From assembly GCA_022925895.1 (NCBI GenBank), contig JAKSYS010000881.1:620001-684000 (forward strand): DNA of 64,000 nucleotides. The letters run 5' to 3'. Position 1 is the first letter of the stretch, and each line of letters starts with the position of its first letter. The translations under genes were made by a program, and so were the position numbers. Origin of the DNA: Fragilaria crotonensis. Its lineage: Eukaryota > Bacillariophyta > Fragilariophyceae > Fragilariales > Fragilariaceae. A model generated the notes under the pieces. It was not told the origin of the DNA. It saw nothing but the letters and a program-made list of their open reading frames with translations, and did not search any database. This document shows positions 33,123 to 46,755 of this stretch, one piece after another.

Positions 33123-35945
33123 GTGCTTGTAATTCCTTCTACAAGAGCGAGACCTGCTGCTGCTCGCGCAAGCAGTGTGGAAGACACGACGACGGCAGAA
33201 AACACCAACGGTGATCCTGCTGGACAACCTATTGAAGTTCAAGGGCCGTCACCGTCAAAACGTCAGAGGACTGATGCTCCTCTTGACGGCAGCACCAGAC
33301 GAAGTAATACGACAACCTATTGGGCCAGCAGCCCAGAAGCGCACGCATTGTTTCGCCATAGGAGACGAAGTGGGGAAAGTGTTTCTGGTGTCACAATATG
33401 TAATGAAAGTCCTCTTGAGGCAGTCAAGCGTCGTATCCGGGTCTTACAATTGGTGCACATGGGTGAAGACTGCTGGCGAAATGTTGTTATTGGAAGGCAT
33501 GCCAACAACTTCTGCACTAAGGCAGAGATATTTGCAATCCGCCAAAGAGGGACATTTCTATGTAGAGCTCATCAGTTAGCAATATTACAAATAACCCAGT
33601 GGACATGGTACAAGTGTTGTCAAGAGGCTTGTAGTGAGCTCAATGTTCTCGGGATGCTGCAGGCTAGGTCCAATAAGACTGAAGCAGTATGGCTGGAACA
33701 TGACATATTGACAGTTTGAATGGTGTCCTCACCCAAATCTGTACATACAATGTGGAAAGCAACCTTTGCCAAGACTTTTGGAGGTCTTCCTGGATGCAAA
33801 GGATCAGATTGTATCATTTGCACTGAAGAATTTAGCAAAGCTAATGATAGAAGGTGTACTTTATTTCATCCTATCGAAAGTCATTCCGCGACTAATTACT
33901 CTGTGGAAAAGCAATGTTGCAGCTTCTGTTTCCTCATCGCCCACAACAACGACAACCAGCACAACAAATGATTCAACCAATGAAGAGCTATTTGATCACA
34001 TTGATCGGATCCGTTTGTTTCTCAAAGCTCATCGACTTGAATCATTTAGTTTAATAACCGCATGGAGGTGGATGCGCTTGCTTGGATTCCACTACAACCT
34101 GAAAAAGAAGAGTTTCTATGTTGATGGACACAAACGTGAGGATGTTGTTGCAAATTGCAAGACATTTTGCAGAGAATATCTCACAGAATACAAACCTTAC
34201 TGTCACCGATGGGTGCAAATATCAAAGGAGGATGCTGCAGCAATCAAAGATCTCAACATAGGATTTGGATATCACTATCACAACATCATTGCTTGGCAAA
34301 GATTACATCGAGTTCTATGTTGACTTCTGGAATTGCTTCCGTTTCAAAGAAGAAAAAGCACCAGGAAGAAGCACAGTCCCAATCATAGCTAGAGCCAAGA
34401 ATGAGCATCCGAGTGTCATCAAAGGCGAAACCCATCATGCTGATAGGTCAGGATGAAAGTGTTTTTGCTCAGTATCTTCTGGGGTCGAAGACATGGATCG
34501 GACCAAAAGGTCAACGACCGCTCCTTCCCGAGTCAGAAGGGGATGGGTACATGCTCTCGGCGTTTGTCTCAAGGGACTTTGGATTTGGGAGGAGATTGAA
34601 GGCAGACGAGTTGACAAGAATATACAACGAGAGACGAATCGGAAAGACTTACACAGATACTCAAGCCGCCGAGGAGATCCTCAAGACTCATCGCAAACCA
34701 CTCCTCACCGAATCACCATTTGTTAAGTATTTATACATCGGTGCAAATAATGAGGGTTTCTGGAACAGCTATCATATGGCTCTTCAATTTGAAGATGTCG
34801 TTGATTGTCTTATGGTATTGTATCCTGAGTTTGAGTTCATCTTTCTTTTTGATCACAGTCAGGGACATGCACGGAAGCAAAAGGGGGCACTGAATGCTCT
34901 TCACATGTCCAAGAACTATGGAGGAGCACAACCGGTGATGAGAGATACAACAATAATGTCAGACACAGGATATCTCGGTCCCCACTCACCTGTTTTGAAA
35001 GTTGGCGATACCCAATCATTGATCTTCAAGGACGAAGACAGTGGGCCATGGTATTTGTCCCCGGAAGAGAAGGAACAACAGAGTCACAATAGACCAACAG
35101 GGAAGAGGAAACGCATTGAACGCTCAAAGAAAATGCTCGTTGATGCACTTGCGGCGGCGGGTGTTGTCCTTCAACAGCAACGGAATCATACAAAGAAAGA
35201 GCTGATCGAGTTTGCAAATAACAATGGTGTCGACCTCTTTGAAGACAGAGAGCTTGTTATACCAGGGTGGCAGGGGCAGCCAAAGGGTCTGATGCAAGTT
35301 CTGTGGGAGAGAGGTTCATCGACGAATCATCATTAGAAAAGTATACTCTTGATGACGGAAAAAAATCCAATGACAGACAAGGTCCACTTACAATTGTCAC
35401 TCTGTCACATCCTTGCCAATTGCAAGGACTTCAAGGATGAAGCGACCGCGCTTGAGTTCTCAGGGACTCAGCTTGGCGTGACAGTGAAACTCACACCAAA
35501 GTTTCATGCGCAGCTTGCTGGGGAGGGCATTGAATACAGTTGGGCACATTCCAAAGCCTTCTATCGACGTCTTCCTTTATCACACAAGCGAGGTCAAGAG
35601 AGTTTCAAGAAGCTTGTACGAGACTGCACCTGCCCTGATAGTGTGTTAACAAAGGTGAGAATGGAAAAATTTGCGGCGAGAGCAAGGGCTTACATTTCCA
35701 CGTACCATCATTTGGAGCAATAGAAAGAACAACTGGCTGCTGCAAATCAGAATTCTGACAACCGTGATGAGATAGAATGGACGAACCAGCAGGAACTCCT
35801 CTACCCTGAGATTTTTAGGCTCACGAAGGATATGAGAGGGCACCGGTGTGCCCTTCACTTTGATTGCAAGTTTGTCACTTCAGTGTTGAACGAAGCGACG
35901 GCAACAAGGAATGAAGAAGTGGAGGAGAATTATTATGAAGTGTGA
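33123..35945 (+). mobile_element. Decayed DNA transposon, DDE transposase relic (IS630/Tc1-mariner-like)
   Basis: Pieces of one transposase lie in order. LPRLLEVFLDAKDQI and WRWMRLLGFHYNLKKKSFYVDGHKREDVV (33766-34323) precede IMLIGQDESVF (first Asp, about 34430-34460). FIFLFDHSQGHARKQ (second Asp, about 34840-34870) follows. PKFHAQLAGEGIEYSWAHSKAFYR (third acid, Glu, about 35500-35560) is next, and a tail runs to a stop at 35945. This layout matches the DDE transposases common in algae and fungi that end in a KFH.E....IE..W block. Frames change at about 34310-34400 and twice near 35310-35390, and a TAG interrupts at 35721, so the gene is dead. Terminal inverted repeats were not found. Family assignment at the superfamily level is moderate. 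Confidence 0.75.
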
Positions 35946-37660
35946 ATTACAAACAAGGATCTTGGAATCAGTTTCATTTTGGATACGTTTTACTCTTGAG
36001 TTTTGTACGTGTGGTATAAATTTACGAATCCCTACTAAAGTAAGGTTCAGAGTGAAACTCGCCATTCCAGCAGGTACCAGCCAGGTACTGAACGTTTGCC
36101 CATTTTACAAAGATGCCAATGACCAGCAATGAAAGAATGTTGATTTTACTATTTCACCTTCTCCTGAGTACAGCAGTCCTTGCTTGACTGCATTATCCAG
36201 AGGACATCTTTACTACTTGTCTTGTCGAAAGAGCTTGTCCCACTGATGATTGAAAGTTTTGGTTGCAAGGGTTCTTTCATGTCATCATCGAACTTGACTG
36301 CTTCTATCCTGCGAAAACAATTCCCAACAAGTGCAGAGTGGAAGGCACATAGTGAAAAGGTATCAAGCCTCACAACAGCCCTGCCAGTATTCTTAACGAC
36401 AACTCCAATCCTCTTACCGGCGCCCCGCAGCGACTGACCATTCCGATCGTCAAACAAGCACGGCATGCCTTAGTGGCATGCTTTCGTTTTCTGTTAGAGC
36501 TCCTGATTTCTCCATTGAAATCTCCTCTTATCACTCACTGGAACATGCTCAAATGCGCATTCAAGGATCCACTTGTCAATAGCAATACAATTGTTAGAAT
36601 GGTGAATCAGCCACTTGTTTTCGAAACGTACGTTCTCCATGAGGAAAAGTACAATCATTTACGACAGACAGATGCTTATGTGGTCCGCCATGTTCAAGAT
36701 GAAGACTGCCTTGCTCAGGATGATGGCTATAATTATGGAATCTTTGCCTTTGCAGTTGTTTTCTATCGTGTTGAACATACAACATTGAACAGGGATACAT
36801 TCTCACAGGAAAATGATGTCACTACAGCCAGATCAAAATTGGCTAATACATTCCCTCCCAAATCTGGTTTCATTTCATGTGACATTTTTAGAAAGTCTTT
36901 TCCAATGCTTCATCATGAAAGCATCATCGAGTTGTCAGGTTTTGATATTATCACTCCAGTATCCTCCATCATCAGAAACTCTCCCAGTAAAAGCAAGATC
37001 TTACCCTATTACCTTCAAAGGTGATGGAGCATCACAGAAGTCTGCGATATCATTGACAAGTGCCGCAAGTCTGATAATGTAAATCTAAGGTTGATTGCAA
37101 AACCGAAGTCTGCCATTCAAAAACAACAAGCTAAAGTGCTGCAACCTTTAGAAGCCGCACAGAAGAAGAGGCGACACGATGAAAGAAATCTTAGTTTCAC
37201 GGTGGCAAACGCAGGAAATCCTGCATCGCTTGGGTTACCCTGCGGACGAGGCGAAATCTAATGCAATGATTGTTGCAGACGACATGGAACTCAAGAAACA
37301 ATGATGGGCGCTTCATGCATCAACAATGACACCATTATCAAGAAGCATTCTTGTCCACCCAATTGATAAAGGTGAATACCAATGACTATGACACTGTTAA
37401 TGATGCGGCCGAAGATGTGGCCTACAATGACGTTGGCTCATTCACAAGCAAGTGGCACAGTATGCATTGTACCAAATCATGGAGAAGATGATGTTGGAGT
37501 GCTTCTATGATGTAGATGATGGTAGTTTGATCATTGATGCATATAAAATCGGACTGGAAATTGTCTCCGAATCCAAAAATCTCAGAAGGATAAGTTTTGC
37601 GTCTATTGCTGCTGTGAGCATGTAACAGATGAATAAGCAGCAGCCACCATAGGTGTGTAT
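35946..37660. other. Element debris, unassigned frames
   Basis: A 183-codon frame at 36473-37024 (+), an open stretch to about 37260 in a neighbouring frame (AKPKSAIQKQQAKVLQPLE) and a 105-codon frame on the other strand (36149-36466) have plausible composition, but I recognise no family. They may be further parts of old mobile elements. No host gene is supported. Confidence 0.35.
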
Positions 37661-37664
37661 ATGT

Positions 37665-38055
37665 CTTGTCTGCTCCCGGTGCTGAGTGATAAAGGCAGTC
37701 ATCTGAGTGGCAGCCACAGGGTCACCTTCTTGAGACCACTGCAGGCATTCTGCACGCGTTCATCTTGTCTGCTTTCAATTCTGGGTGGTAATAGGAGCCA
37801 TCTGAGTGGCAGCCACAGGGTTGCCTTCATGAGACCACTGCAGGCGTTCTGCACATGAAGGACGTCTTGTCTGCTCTCGATTCTGGGTGGCAATGGCAGC
37901 CATCTGAGTGGCAGCCATAGGGTGGCTTCTTGAGACCACTGCAGGCATTCTGCACGCGAAAATTTTGTCTGCTCTCAATTCTGGGTGGTAATGGCAGCCA
38001 CAGGGTTGCCTTCTTGAGACCGCTGCAGGTGGCTGTTCTGCACACGAACAACGTC
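37665..38055. repeat. Minisatellite, ~100-bp unit, four copies
   Basis: Units begin with cttgtctgct (or tttgtctgct) at about 37665, 37764, 37866 and 37964, so the period is 98-102 bp. Each contains ttctgggtggtaat, ctgagtggcagccacaggg, gagaccactgcaggc and ttctgcac. The last copy is shortened and diverges at its end. Confidence 0.88.
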
Positions 38056-38059
38056 CTTT

Positions 38060-39429
38060 CTAAACCAAGCACAAAGCACAGTGATGTGCCATATCTACGT
38101 TGGTGGTGTTGATGGAAGACGTCAAAAAGCGTCGTAAGGGAAGGCTTGATGACATTGTTGGTGTGCAAGTATTGCAAAGAAAGAATGATGTCATTGCTCA
38201 CTGAGTCAGCGTTTGACAGAAAATTCCATGAAGTCGCTCTCTAGCTCTGCACTTGTTGCTTTGTGTTTTGTCCTTGTCAATGGTTGTGACCTTACAGACA
38301 CTGTTTGTGTTGTGAAGAACCAGGAGAAGTGGGCATCTCTTTTATGACAAGTCTGTTTGGGGACCTGTAAGGTTCTATGTATATATCAATTAGTTCCTCA
38401 ACTTTTCCCCTTGGCATTGTGTGATTGCCCTGCATCAGCAAGGCTGCCATAATAGAAGCTGCAGTTGCTGTTTCTCGTTAATAGTCCCCCAAGATAACCC
38501 AACAATGAAGTCCCCCACTGTCACCACATTCGGCCACCACTCCAAAATCTTCATCAGCGCTCACATGTCCAGCACATCCATTAGTATCCATATCCATATT
38601 GTTGGTGTGTTCATCATCTCCATGATTAGATTTGCAGGAGAATAGTGAAGAGTTGTCTTCAGCAGTAGCTACTAGCTCTTCAGGTTCTTGTGTCCTATCC
38701 CATTCCTTCTTTTGTGCACAAAAAATGCAACCAGCCAATCTGAGAGCAATCTTTTGGTGGTAGGTGCCATCAGGGTCGGCATCTTCAATTTTGAGGTGGT
38801 AAGGTGGGAGCACTTCATCCCTCCAAGGACGTTTCACTTTATTGTCATCATCATCGCGGTCGTTGTCATCGCAAACTTTAGCTGCACCAACAACATTCAC
38901 ATCCATTGGTGCAATAACATCCTCACAGGATGTTACAACAGGACATCCAGCAGCCGCTGCTGCTGCCGCCCTGCATTGTTCCGCGTTAACATTCCGCTCT
39001 CTAACAGTGCTGGAGAATATATGTACCGTATGTATGGTTCATCATGGAATGTGGGGTGTCAGTTCTGTCAGGACAGGTCAGCAATGTACAGTGATGGATG
39101 CCATGTCCATCCTAGCTAATGGATGTGCCATGGTCCATGGTATTGCTTGACAGCATTGCCATTAAAGAATGGCAAACAACGTTTGTTACCATAGAGATTT
39201 GGCATCACAAAAACCAGTTTGCCGCCAAGCCAGGGACTTCTTCAGTCCAAATTCCAAACTGAAAATCCATGTGACAAGTCACCCACACGTTGTAGCTAGT
39301 GGGAGGCATTTCCATGATGAACAGACATGCTGTCATTGGAATACACATCACTGTGTTCACTTCCCTTGGCAGCCATTGCCACCACAGGCTGGAGACCTGT
39401 ATCACCTTTAACATCTTGCGTTACAGGAA
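38060..39429. other. Unassigned stretch between two minisatellites
   Basis: A 142-codon minus-strand frame (38906-38478) with acidic runs and a CIFC pair, extendable upstream to about 39000 without a start, has protein-like composition but no family I can name. The rest shows nothing recognisable. Probably element debris. Confidence 0.35.
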
Positions 39430-40230
39430 GAACATCTGGGAAGCTTGGCAACAAGGTGTTCCAATGTTGATGACCTTTGCAAATTGATGCAATTGTGGTT
39501 CGGCAGTTATTCCGAACTCATCTCAGACTCCAGTCAAATGTGTGTCATCTTCTAGTATATGGCAGTTTCAAAATCGAGACGCTTGCACATTGACACTGTA
39601 GCAATTAGGCAGTTCCGAACTCAACTCAGCAGTAAAGCAGGCTCACGTCAAAGGTGCATTCTCTGCTGTATGACAGCTTCAGCAATATGCTGTTTGCAAA
39701 TTGATACTGCTGCTGCAGTTTGGCAGTCCCAAACTCAACTCAGGCTCATGTCAAAGTTGCTTTGTCTGCTGGCTGGTATATGCTAGTTTCAGCAACAAGA
39801 TGTTTGCAAATTGACGCAGTTGCATTTCGGCAGTAATTCTAAGCTCAACTCAGGCTGCTCACGTCATAGGTGCGTGACCTGCTTGATGGCAGCTTCAGCA
39901 ACAAGAAAATTTGCAAATTGACACTGTTGCAGTTTGGCAGTGATTCCAAACTCAACTCAGGCTCATGTCAAAGTTGCGTTGTCTGCTATATGGCAGCTTC
40001 AGCAACGAGACGCTTCCAAATTGACGTCGCAACAAAAGGTTGATAGACCCCATCTGCTGTTGTCGCAATTTACCAATAATTCTGGACTCAATTCAGAAGA
40101 CAGAAGCTCAAATAAATGTAGCGTCATTGTATGATATTTGAAGCGTCTCCAAACTGAACTCTGCAACCACAGCACCCTGAGGTCGTTGCGTCAACTGCTA
40201 TAAAGCAGGCTTGGCAACAAGATGTATCAA
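39430..40230. repeat. Minisatellite, ~108-bp unit, six to seven copies
   Basis: The anchor tttgcaaattga (and variants) occurs at 39476, 39582, 39693, 39803, 39910 and 40013, period 103-111 bp, with a decayed further copy near 40140. Each unit also has ggcagttccgaactcaactcag, caggctcacgtcaaagttgc and ggcagcttcagcaacaaga. The divergence between units suggests an older array than the one at 37665. Confidence 0.88.
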
Positions 40231-41199
40231 TTCAGTAACTCTGCAGTTTACGGCAGACAATGAGAAGACTACCACACAAGTAATGTTGACATGAATAATT
40301 GGTGTGGTGATTGCAATGTTGGCGAAAACATGAAAAAATGGCTTACCAATGGCGGGATACACAGCAAATGTACTCGAAGTTACTTGTCTACTTCCAATTA
40401 TAGGCGTAGCTAGGGTACTCGACAAGATGTGGAGAAACCAACGGTGTGAAGTGCTGGGACTTACAACATAGTAGTGTAAAAAAACAATACAATTCCATAG
40501 GAATCGATGAGAAAAATTTGTAACTGGATTAGCTAATAGTTTGGGTGAATCAATTGCATAAGAGTTTTTTATTGCAAGGGTGGAGTCGAACTCCCCGCAA
40601 GATACGTGTCACACAACTAAACAAAGTGCTATTTAGAAGAAATGATTGCTCATTATTGTTTAGTTGAGAAACAGGATGATTTTAAGTCCCATTTCCGCAG
40701 TTAACAAAAGTATGGCAGAAATGTGGCACAATGCACATACATGAATCTATAATAGAGCAAGATACTGCGATTACATACGCATCTGTTACTCATACATAAA
40801 TAATAAATACATATCACATATGATCTATTCTATAGTAGAATACAAATGTATGGTAGATAAAATAGTGAGGGACAGAGTCTGTGTCCAGTACGGTACAGCA
40901 GTGGCTTGTCATACAAAGAACATGTACAACCATCAAAAAACTATATAGATGAGTACATAGAACACAAAGTATTTCTTTTGAAATTTTGTAGTTCATAAAG
41001 AAAAACATCCACAAAATACGCATTTTGATGGCATTGATTCTTTACAAGACCAGCATACAAAGCACCATTTCACAGGAGGCAGCAGAATAATCTTTGACAA
41101 CAACTCATAAATACACGAGATCTAGTACAATCTCTTGTTTTTCAATGTTGACTAGAACACACCTGACAAGCCTGCAATATTGCTTGCTTTGCCTGGGGT
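40231..41199. other. A/T-rich stretch without gene
   Basis: Low-complexity A/T-rich DNA, especially 40740-41010. One short hairpin (ggagtcgaactcc, about 40584) resembles a tRNA T-arm but no tRNA fold is supported. No coding frame with family features. Confidence 0.4.
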
Positions 41200-44100
41200 G
41201 TACTCGCAGTTAACCAAGATGTCGTCAAGTGCGGGGCTAAGAGGCTTTAATCAAGCCAGTAACGGTCCTGATCAAGGTATGGAAAGGGGTGCTGGGCCTC
41301 GAAACACAGCACCAATTTCAGTCAGGGGATCTTCCAACCAGTAAGGACAAGGATCATTGCCATGTGGCTTGTCGCAAATGACGCGAAGTCACCCTGCAGC
41401 GTTGTCGCCCAGAACCCACAATGAAGCTGCAGCATTGTCGCCCAGAACCCGCGGGCAACACTCTGCAGCGTTTTAGCCCAGGACCCGCAGTTAAGCTGCA
41501 ACAGCTGGTCGTTGTGGTTTCATGTATCCATGGAATCGAGTCGTAGGAATGTCTTCTAGATCACAACAAAATGACAACAAGAACGACGACAAGTTTAACA
41601 ACGGGAATTACAACAACAAGAATAACAACCACGGGAGGGCACGGAGATACTGCTTGGGATTTAGGAACTTATACAAGCAGAAATGGAGCAAGAAGCTTCA
41701 CAACGGGAGGAGGATAGATACCACAGCACTGCATTGTTGACAACAACAGCAGTACAGAGTAGATTGGGAAATTGATGATTATGATAGACTGACAAGAATT
41801 TATCTTATGAAGTAAGCCAAGGTTGTCAAAGTGCTTTGGTTCCTGAAGCAGAAGTCTGCAAGAATCCACATACAATTTGTAGGGCTCCAGATAGAAGGCA
41901 AGGTCAAAGTGATGAGTTGGTGGGATGGACGAGGTTAGAAACATGTCATGATGCGCTGAAAAGAAGGCTTAGAAAGAATGTCATCAAAACAATCAAACAA
42001 CTATATGGAGGTGAGGAACTTGCAGTTTGCCTCTGATGCTGTGGTAACTGGTGTGTTTGACTTTCTGTACTGACGCAGTATAAAGAAATAATACTTGGAC
42101 AAGATGGATATGTTGTTGCATTTGAACTAAACCAGATTGCTGGAATGCGGAGTCCAGCAACTAGAGAAAAGTACATTGCCTTCATTGACTGACTTGTGAA
42201 GCAAGGCTGTTATTTGATGCAGCAAGTGCATTGCTGAGAACTGCTGCACAAGGCAGCCTCTGAGGCAGTGGTTCACACTGACAGATGAGGCCTTCCTGGT
42301 GATGTGTGATGAATTGTACGTGACAAAGTGGAGGCATGATTGAATGGAAGAGAGAATTGGACCTCCAGCCTCACAACCACCTTGTCATGATAGTTCTCCA
42401 CAATTCTTTGAGGCAAGGTACACCGGAAAAAGACAAGGAACGGAAGGAAGCTGATCAAAGGAAGGGTTAGAGGATTTAAAGCATTGATGATCGATGTGTT
42501 CTGCAACTATCAAGAAGAGCATAGACCAGAATTCAACACTGACTTCTTGGAGGAAACGAAATTCAGGTACTATGCTTCTGGTATTGACACTGCAAGTGGA
42601 CAATCTGCAGAAGACGGTGAGGTAGCTAATTCCTGTGGCTACTGCGCAGCCAACATGAGTCCACAATGATTTCAATATGGAATTGTTGGTAGCACACGCA
42701 AACATGACTGGAGTTGCAGGCAGGGATGTATGTACATGAGTATCTAGAGTAGAAACTTTCTATTATAAGCCAATGTCCAAATATTTCCTTACAATACGTT
42801 AGAAAAATAATGCTCCAGAGATTTGGGTCCCCTGATGTTGTTCTGCTGATGCTTACGGAGCCGTCGCCCCATGGTTTCAAACCATGATGGATAAATTCAT
42901 TGATCTTGTGCAAATGCCGGGTCCAGTTTTGGCTATCTGGACCATAACGACAACGCAGATCCGGATTTTGTTCAATGACTCTTCCCAAAGAGTAGCTTCT
43001 TTCCATTTATCATTGTTTGCAGGGATGGGCAGCAAGTCACATCAATACCGCTCATGGGAACTATGCTATCATGTGCAAAAGCTGAAAAATTTCTTGATAA
43101 CGCACATGCAGATGTGCATCGTTCAAATTATTGATAGAATGGTGACAATACAACTGTGACAATCCGGGACTAGTGCGATAAAGTACGAGGAATACGTCAG
43201 TTCAACAAAGGAATAACACGATGTCTGAACCTGGTATCACATTTCCTTATTGTAACGGCAAATAATTTCAAGTTTCAAAGATCCTTCAGACGAAAAGCCA
43301 CTGAGATCTCAATACCAGAGGTGTCTCTTGTGTAGATGTCTTCAACCGGGTTTTGTCAGTGTTTGGAAACACATTTGTCAGGTCCACCATGCCATCTTGA
43401 TCCAAAAACATTTGTCAACATTGTCCTTGTTGTTGTCATTGGCTTCAGCGGAATCTTTTGTCATTTTCACCATTGGCATTTTCGTGAATTTGGCTTTCCT
43501 GTGGATTGGGGTAGCTGAGGCATCAACGGACTTCATGGCCTCCTACAAGTTGACCAAAACCGGCAAAGTTGTCGATCAAAAGCCAGTCTGGGCGTTTAGC
43601 CAAGGCAACCTTTCCAACCCATCCAGTGTTGACTTGGACAAAGGCATACGCTCCAAAATTGGGGATGGACTCAATGTTGATGAGATTAATGCAAAATTGA
43701 TGGACTCCATGCTGGAGTTTCCTGATGTCTTTGAATAATGAAAACAAAAGTTGTATAGAGACAGGGGACTCTGATCCATATTAATCTGAAGATTGAGTCT
43801 TACTTGACAGCCCAAATGTTCCTAGCTATCCCAAGGCTGTGAAGTATCGCATGCAACTGCTGTTGTATGCCAAAAGCGAGACCATGATGGTCGACCAATT
43901 GAAAGCGCCAAGGCAATCCACTAATGAATACACATCTGTATGAAATTGAGTTTCCAGATGGAATGGCAAAGACTGTTTCTACAAACCTGATTGCTTATAA
44001 TCTTCAGTCCCACCAACAAGTCAAATGATGAAGGACAGAGCTACTCTATTTTGGTTTGTTAGATCATTGATCACAGAACAACTTGACATGTGTTGTAAAA

Positions 44101-46500
44101 GGGGGGTGCTTTACCATTTATTGTTAAGGTAAACATCACCCATTCATCACAACAACTCAAGGTTGGGAGCTGCAAGTGGAATGGCATGATGGTTTAGCAA
44201 CCTAGGTTCTGTTGAACAAGCAAGGTATTGTCAAAGTAGTAGTCAAACCCGGTTGAAGTTGCTGAGTAGCTACGCTGTCACAAACAAGATTGCTGAGAAG
44301 CCATTAATAAAGTCAAGACCTGTTATTGGGCAAAGACACACAAATATGGAATTAGTAAACTACAAAAGACAGCGGAGGAAGCCCTCAGAATTGATGAGCA
44401 AACACGGACCAATTTATGGAGAAAGGAGGTGATTGAGCTGGAAACGAAGAATGTGTTGCTTACCAGCATTCGAGTTCATTGATAACCATTAACATTAAAC
44501 CAAAGTTCTACAATCATATTGACTGCTGCATTATCTTTGATGTTGAAGTGGATTTTGCTGCATTATCTTTGATGTTGAAGTGGATTTGACCAGTAAGGCA
44601 AGGTTGGTTGCTGGTGGGCACCATAGAACTCATACATCAAAAGAGTCTTGTGTGTACTCAAGCATTGCATTGTGTGATAGTATAAGGATTGCCTTCACTT
44701 TGCTGGTGGCTTTGAATAATTTTGATGTCCAGTCCTTAAGTGTGAAGGGGGCATACCTGAGTGCTTCTTTGGAGCAGAATGTTTACACAACCACAGGGTT
44801 GGAATGAGGTGCGGACAGAGTTGGCGGCCGTCCACAGCTAATTGTCCGTGAACTACAAGTTTTGAAGAAGTGATGCCCAATGGCGGGACAATATCACTAG
44901 AGTAGTGTCTTTGTTGATTTTGAGATTGTTCGTATTGTGAGCAATTCGTATCTTGTTCTGGGTTGTGTGTTCGTCTGAATACTTTGTGCTTTTCTGGCTG
45001 TCCTAAAGTTGCTGTGCCTGTCTCCGGCGTTCGTTGTTTGTCTTTCTGGCGCCTGTCCGTCCTTTCCCAATCTTCAGACTTGCCACTGAGGGAAGCTAAA
45101 TTGTGTAATTGCAAGATGAAGTCAAATGGGGACAAACGCTGGGAGTATGTCTAGTGTTATGTGGATGATGTCAATGTGTTTTGCATGAGCCACAACTGTT
45201 ATGGACTAGTATCTTGCTTCAAAGTATACCGTGAAGAAAGAGAGTATGAAGGAACCCAATGCCTATTTGGGTGCAGAGGTCAATAATTGGACAATTGAAG
45301 GTGCTGACAATCAGGCTAAAGTTTGTTGGGTGATGTTGTCAGACCTTTATGTTAGCTAAGAGGGCTGTCACTGCAGTTGAGCGTGAGCTTGAGGAAATCT
45401 CTGAGCATTTGAGCGCGAAGTCTCCATTCCAAAAGCAAGCCAGACTACTGCCTTGAGATTGATGCTGCCGCTGAGTAGGATGCCAAGCACGCAAGTTACT
45501 TTCAGGGATAAATCAGTATCTTGCATTGGATCTGTGAATTGGGTCAAATTGATGTCCTTGTTGATGGGACATCTGAACCAAATCATCCACAACTTTGCTT
45601 CTTTTAAATGGTACAATTGATTGGTTGAGCATGACAGCCATTCAATGAAACGCCGGACCCTGTGCTTGATGAGATTCGGTTCCGGAAGAAGTGTGACTGG
45701 AGTGAATACTATTCTGGCATGTGAAGATGTGCTACCATTTGCCATTGAAGTCAGGGGGCAATCTTTATTAATGAGTTATTTTGTTGATGCAGACTATTCT
45801 GTTTGGTGGCTTGTTCCAAGATGCTCACATTCTGATGTATTGATCTTTGTCAACAGGGCACCAATTCTATGGTGCTTGACGCAACAGAATACTGCTGAAT
45901 GCTGAGGCTTCCATGTTTTGATCTGAGTTCAATGGTGCAAAGGTTGCAGTGGAATGATTGAAGGTTTGAGTTCTTATAAATTGCATGTGATGGACACCCA
46001 GGTGGATGGACCAACAAACCTATTTTGTTACAAAGAATCGGTTGTTAAGAATTCAGACCCAAATCAATGTTGAAGCCGAAGGAAGATAATGTGACTACCA
46101 TTGTGTTCGCAAGGTGCAGGTGGCAGGAATTGTGAGAAATAGACAGAGAAAGCACCTTATCAGATATTCTGACTAAGTGACTTGCTTCTTGGACCGCAAG
46201 TACAACAGGAGTTGTGTTCTTGTGGATTGTGGTGACAGGTCCAAAATGGACACAACCCAAGTGGAGGTAAGCAAATTCATTTGTGTGATATACACAGAAC
46301 CATGGCAAATTGCTAGGTGGATGAAATGTGATGTTGCTGACCCATGGATGCAAGGATTCCAGGCAGATGGTCTTGGAATGGCTGGCTTGCTGGGTGACCA
46401 TTGAGGTACAAAAGCCCCAAAACATGTCAAGGCTTTGGTTTTGGATCATGAGCTCCCTAAAGTAGTAGATCAAAGTTGCAAGTGGCTACTAGATGGTACA
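41200..46500 (+). mobile_element. Old Ty1/copia relic, heavily broken
   Basis: Scattered parts of a copia polyprotein in the right order on the plus strand: an integrase C-terminal style segment (EFPDGMAKTVSTNLIAYN, about 43.9 kb), a reverse-transcriptase segment (ARLVAGGHHRTHTSKES, about 44.6 kb, and a YVDDV core near 45.15 kb) and RNase H-like sequence (FVDADYSVWW..., about 45.8 kb). N-rich gag-like sequence may lie at 41.5-42.7 kb. The element carries many breaks, no LTR pair was recognised, and it is much older than the element at 12.6-24.6 kb. Ends are approximate. Confidence 0.65.
41385..41505. repeat. Short tandem repeat (ctgcagc..tgtcgcccagaaccc), three copies
   Basis: Three imperfect copies with cores ctgcagcgttgtcgcccagaaccc, ctgcagcattgtcgcccagaaccc and ctgcagcgttttagcccaggaccc, roughly 35-46 bp apart. 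It lies at the left edge of the old copia relic. Confidence 0.65.
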
Positions 46501-46755
46501 ACTAAGATACCAGAGTCAATCCCTTGACAATAATGGCAGAATTGCTCCACATGCGGGGAATTTCACTGAGGCGAGCATACTTAGATAGGGGCCAGCATGC
46601 GACCAATGCCATGATAGCATTCAGATCACCTTCATGATTAACGCAAGATGTTTTCAGTTCTACAAGTCAGCCGCCGAGCAATTTTGTTACTTTTCGGCTC
46701 ATTTGTGTTGTTATGCCGTTTTCTATTTTTCCCTGCTCATAATGTTGTCACGCCA

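Noticed and set aside
36473-37024. 183-codon frame as a host gene
   Set aside because: No recognisable family, a neighbouring frame continues without a start, and an opposite frame of similar quality exists; left as debris.
40560-40620. tRNA-like T-arm (ggagttcgactcc on the minus strand)
   Set aside because: The loop is too short for a T-arm in this pairing, and no acceptor stem, D-arm or anticodon arm can be placed around it.
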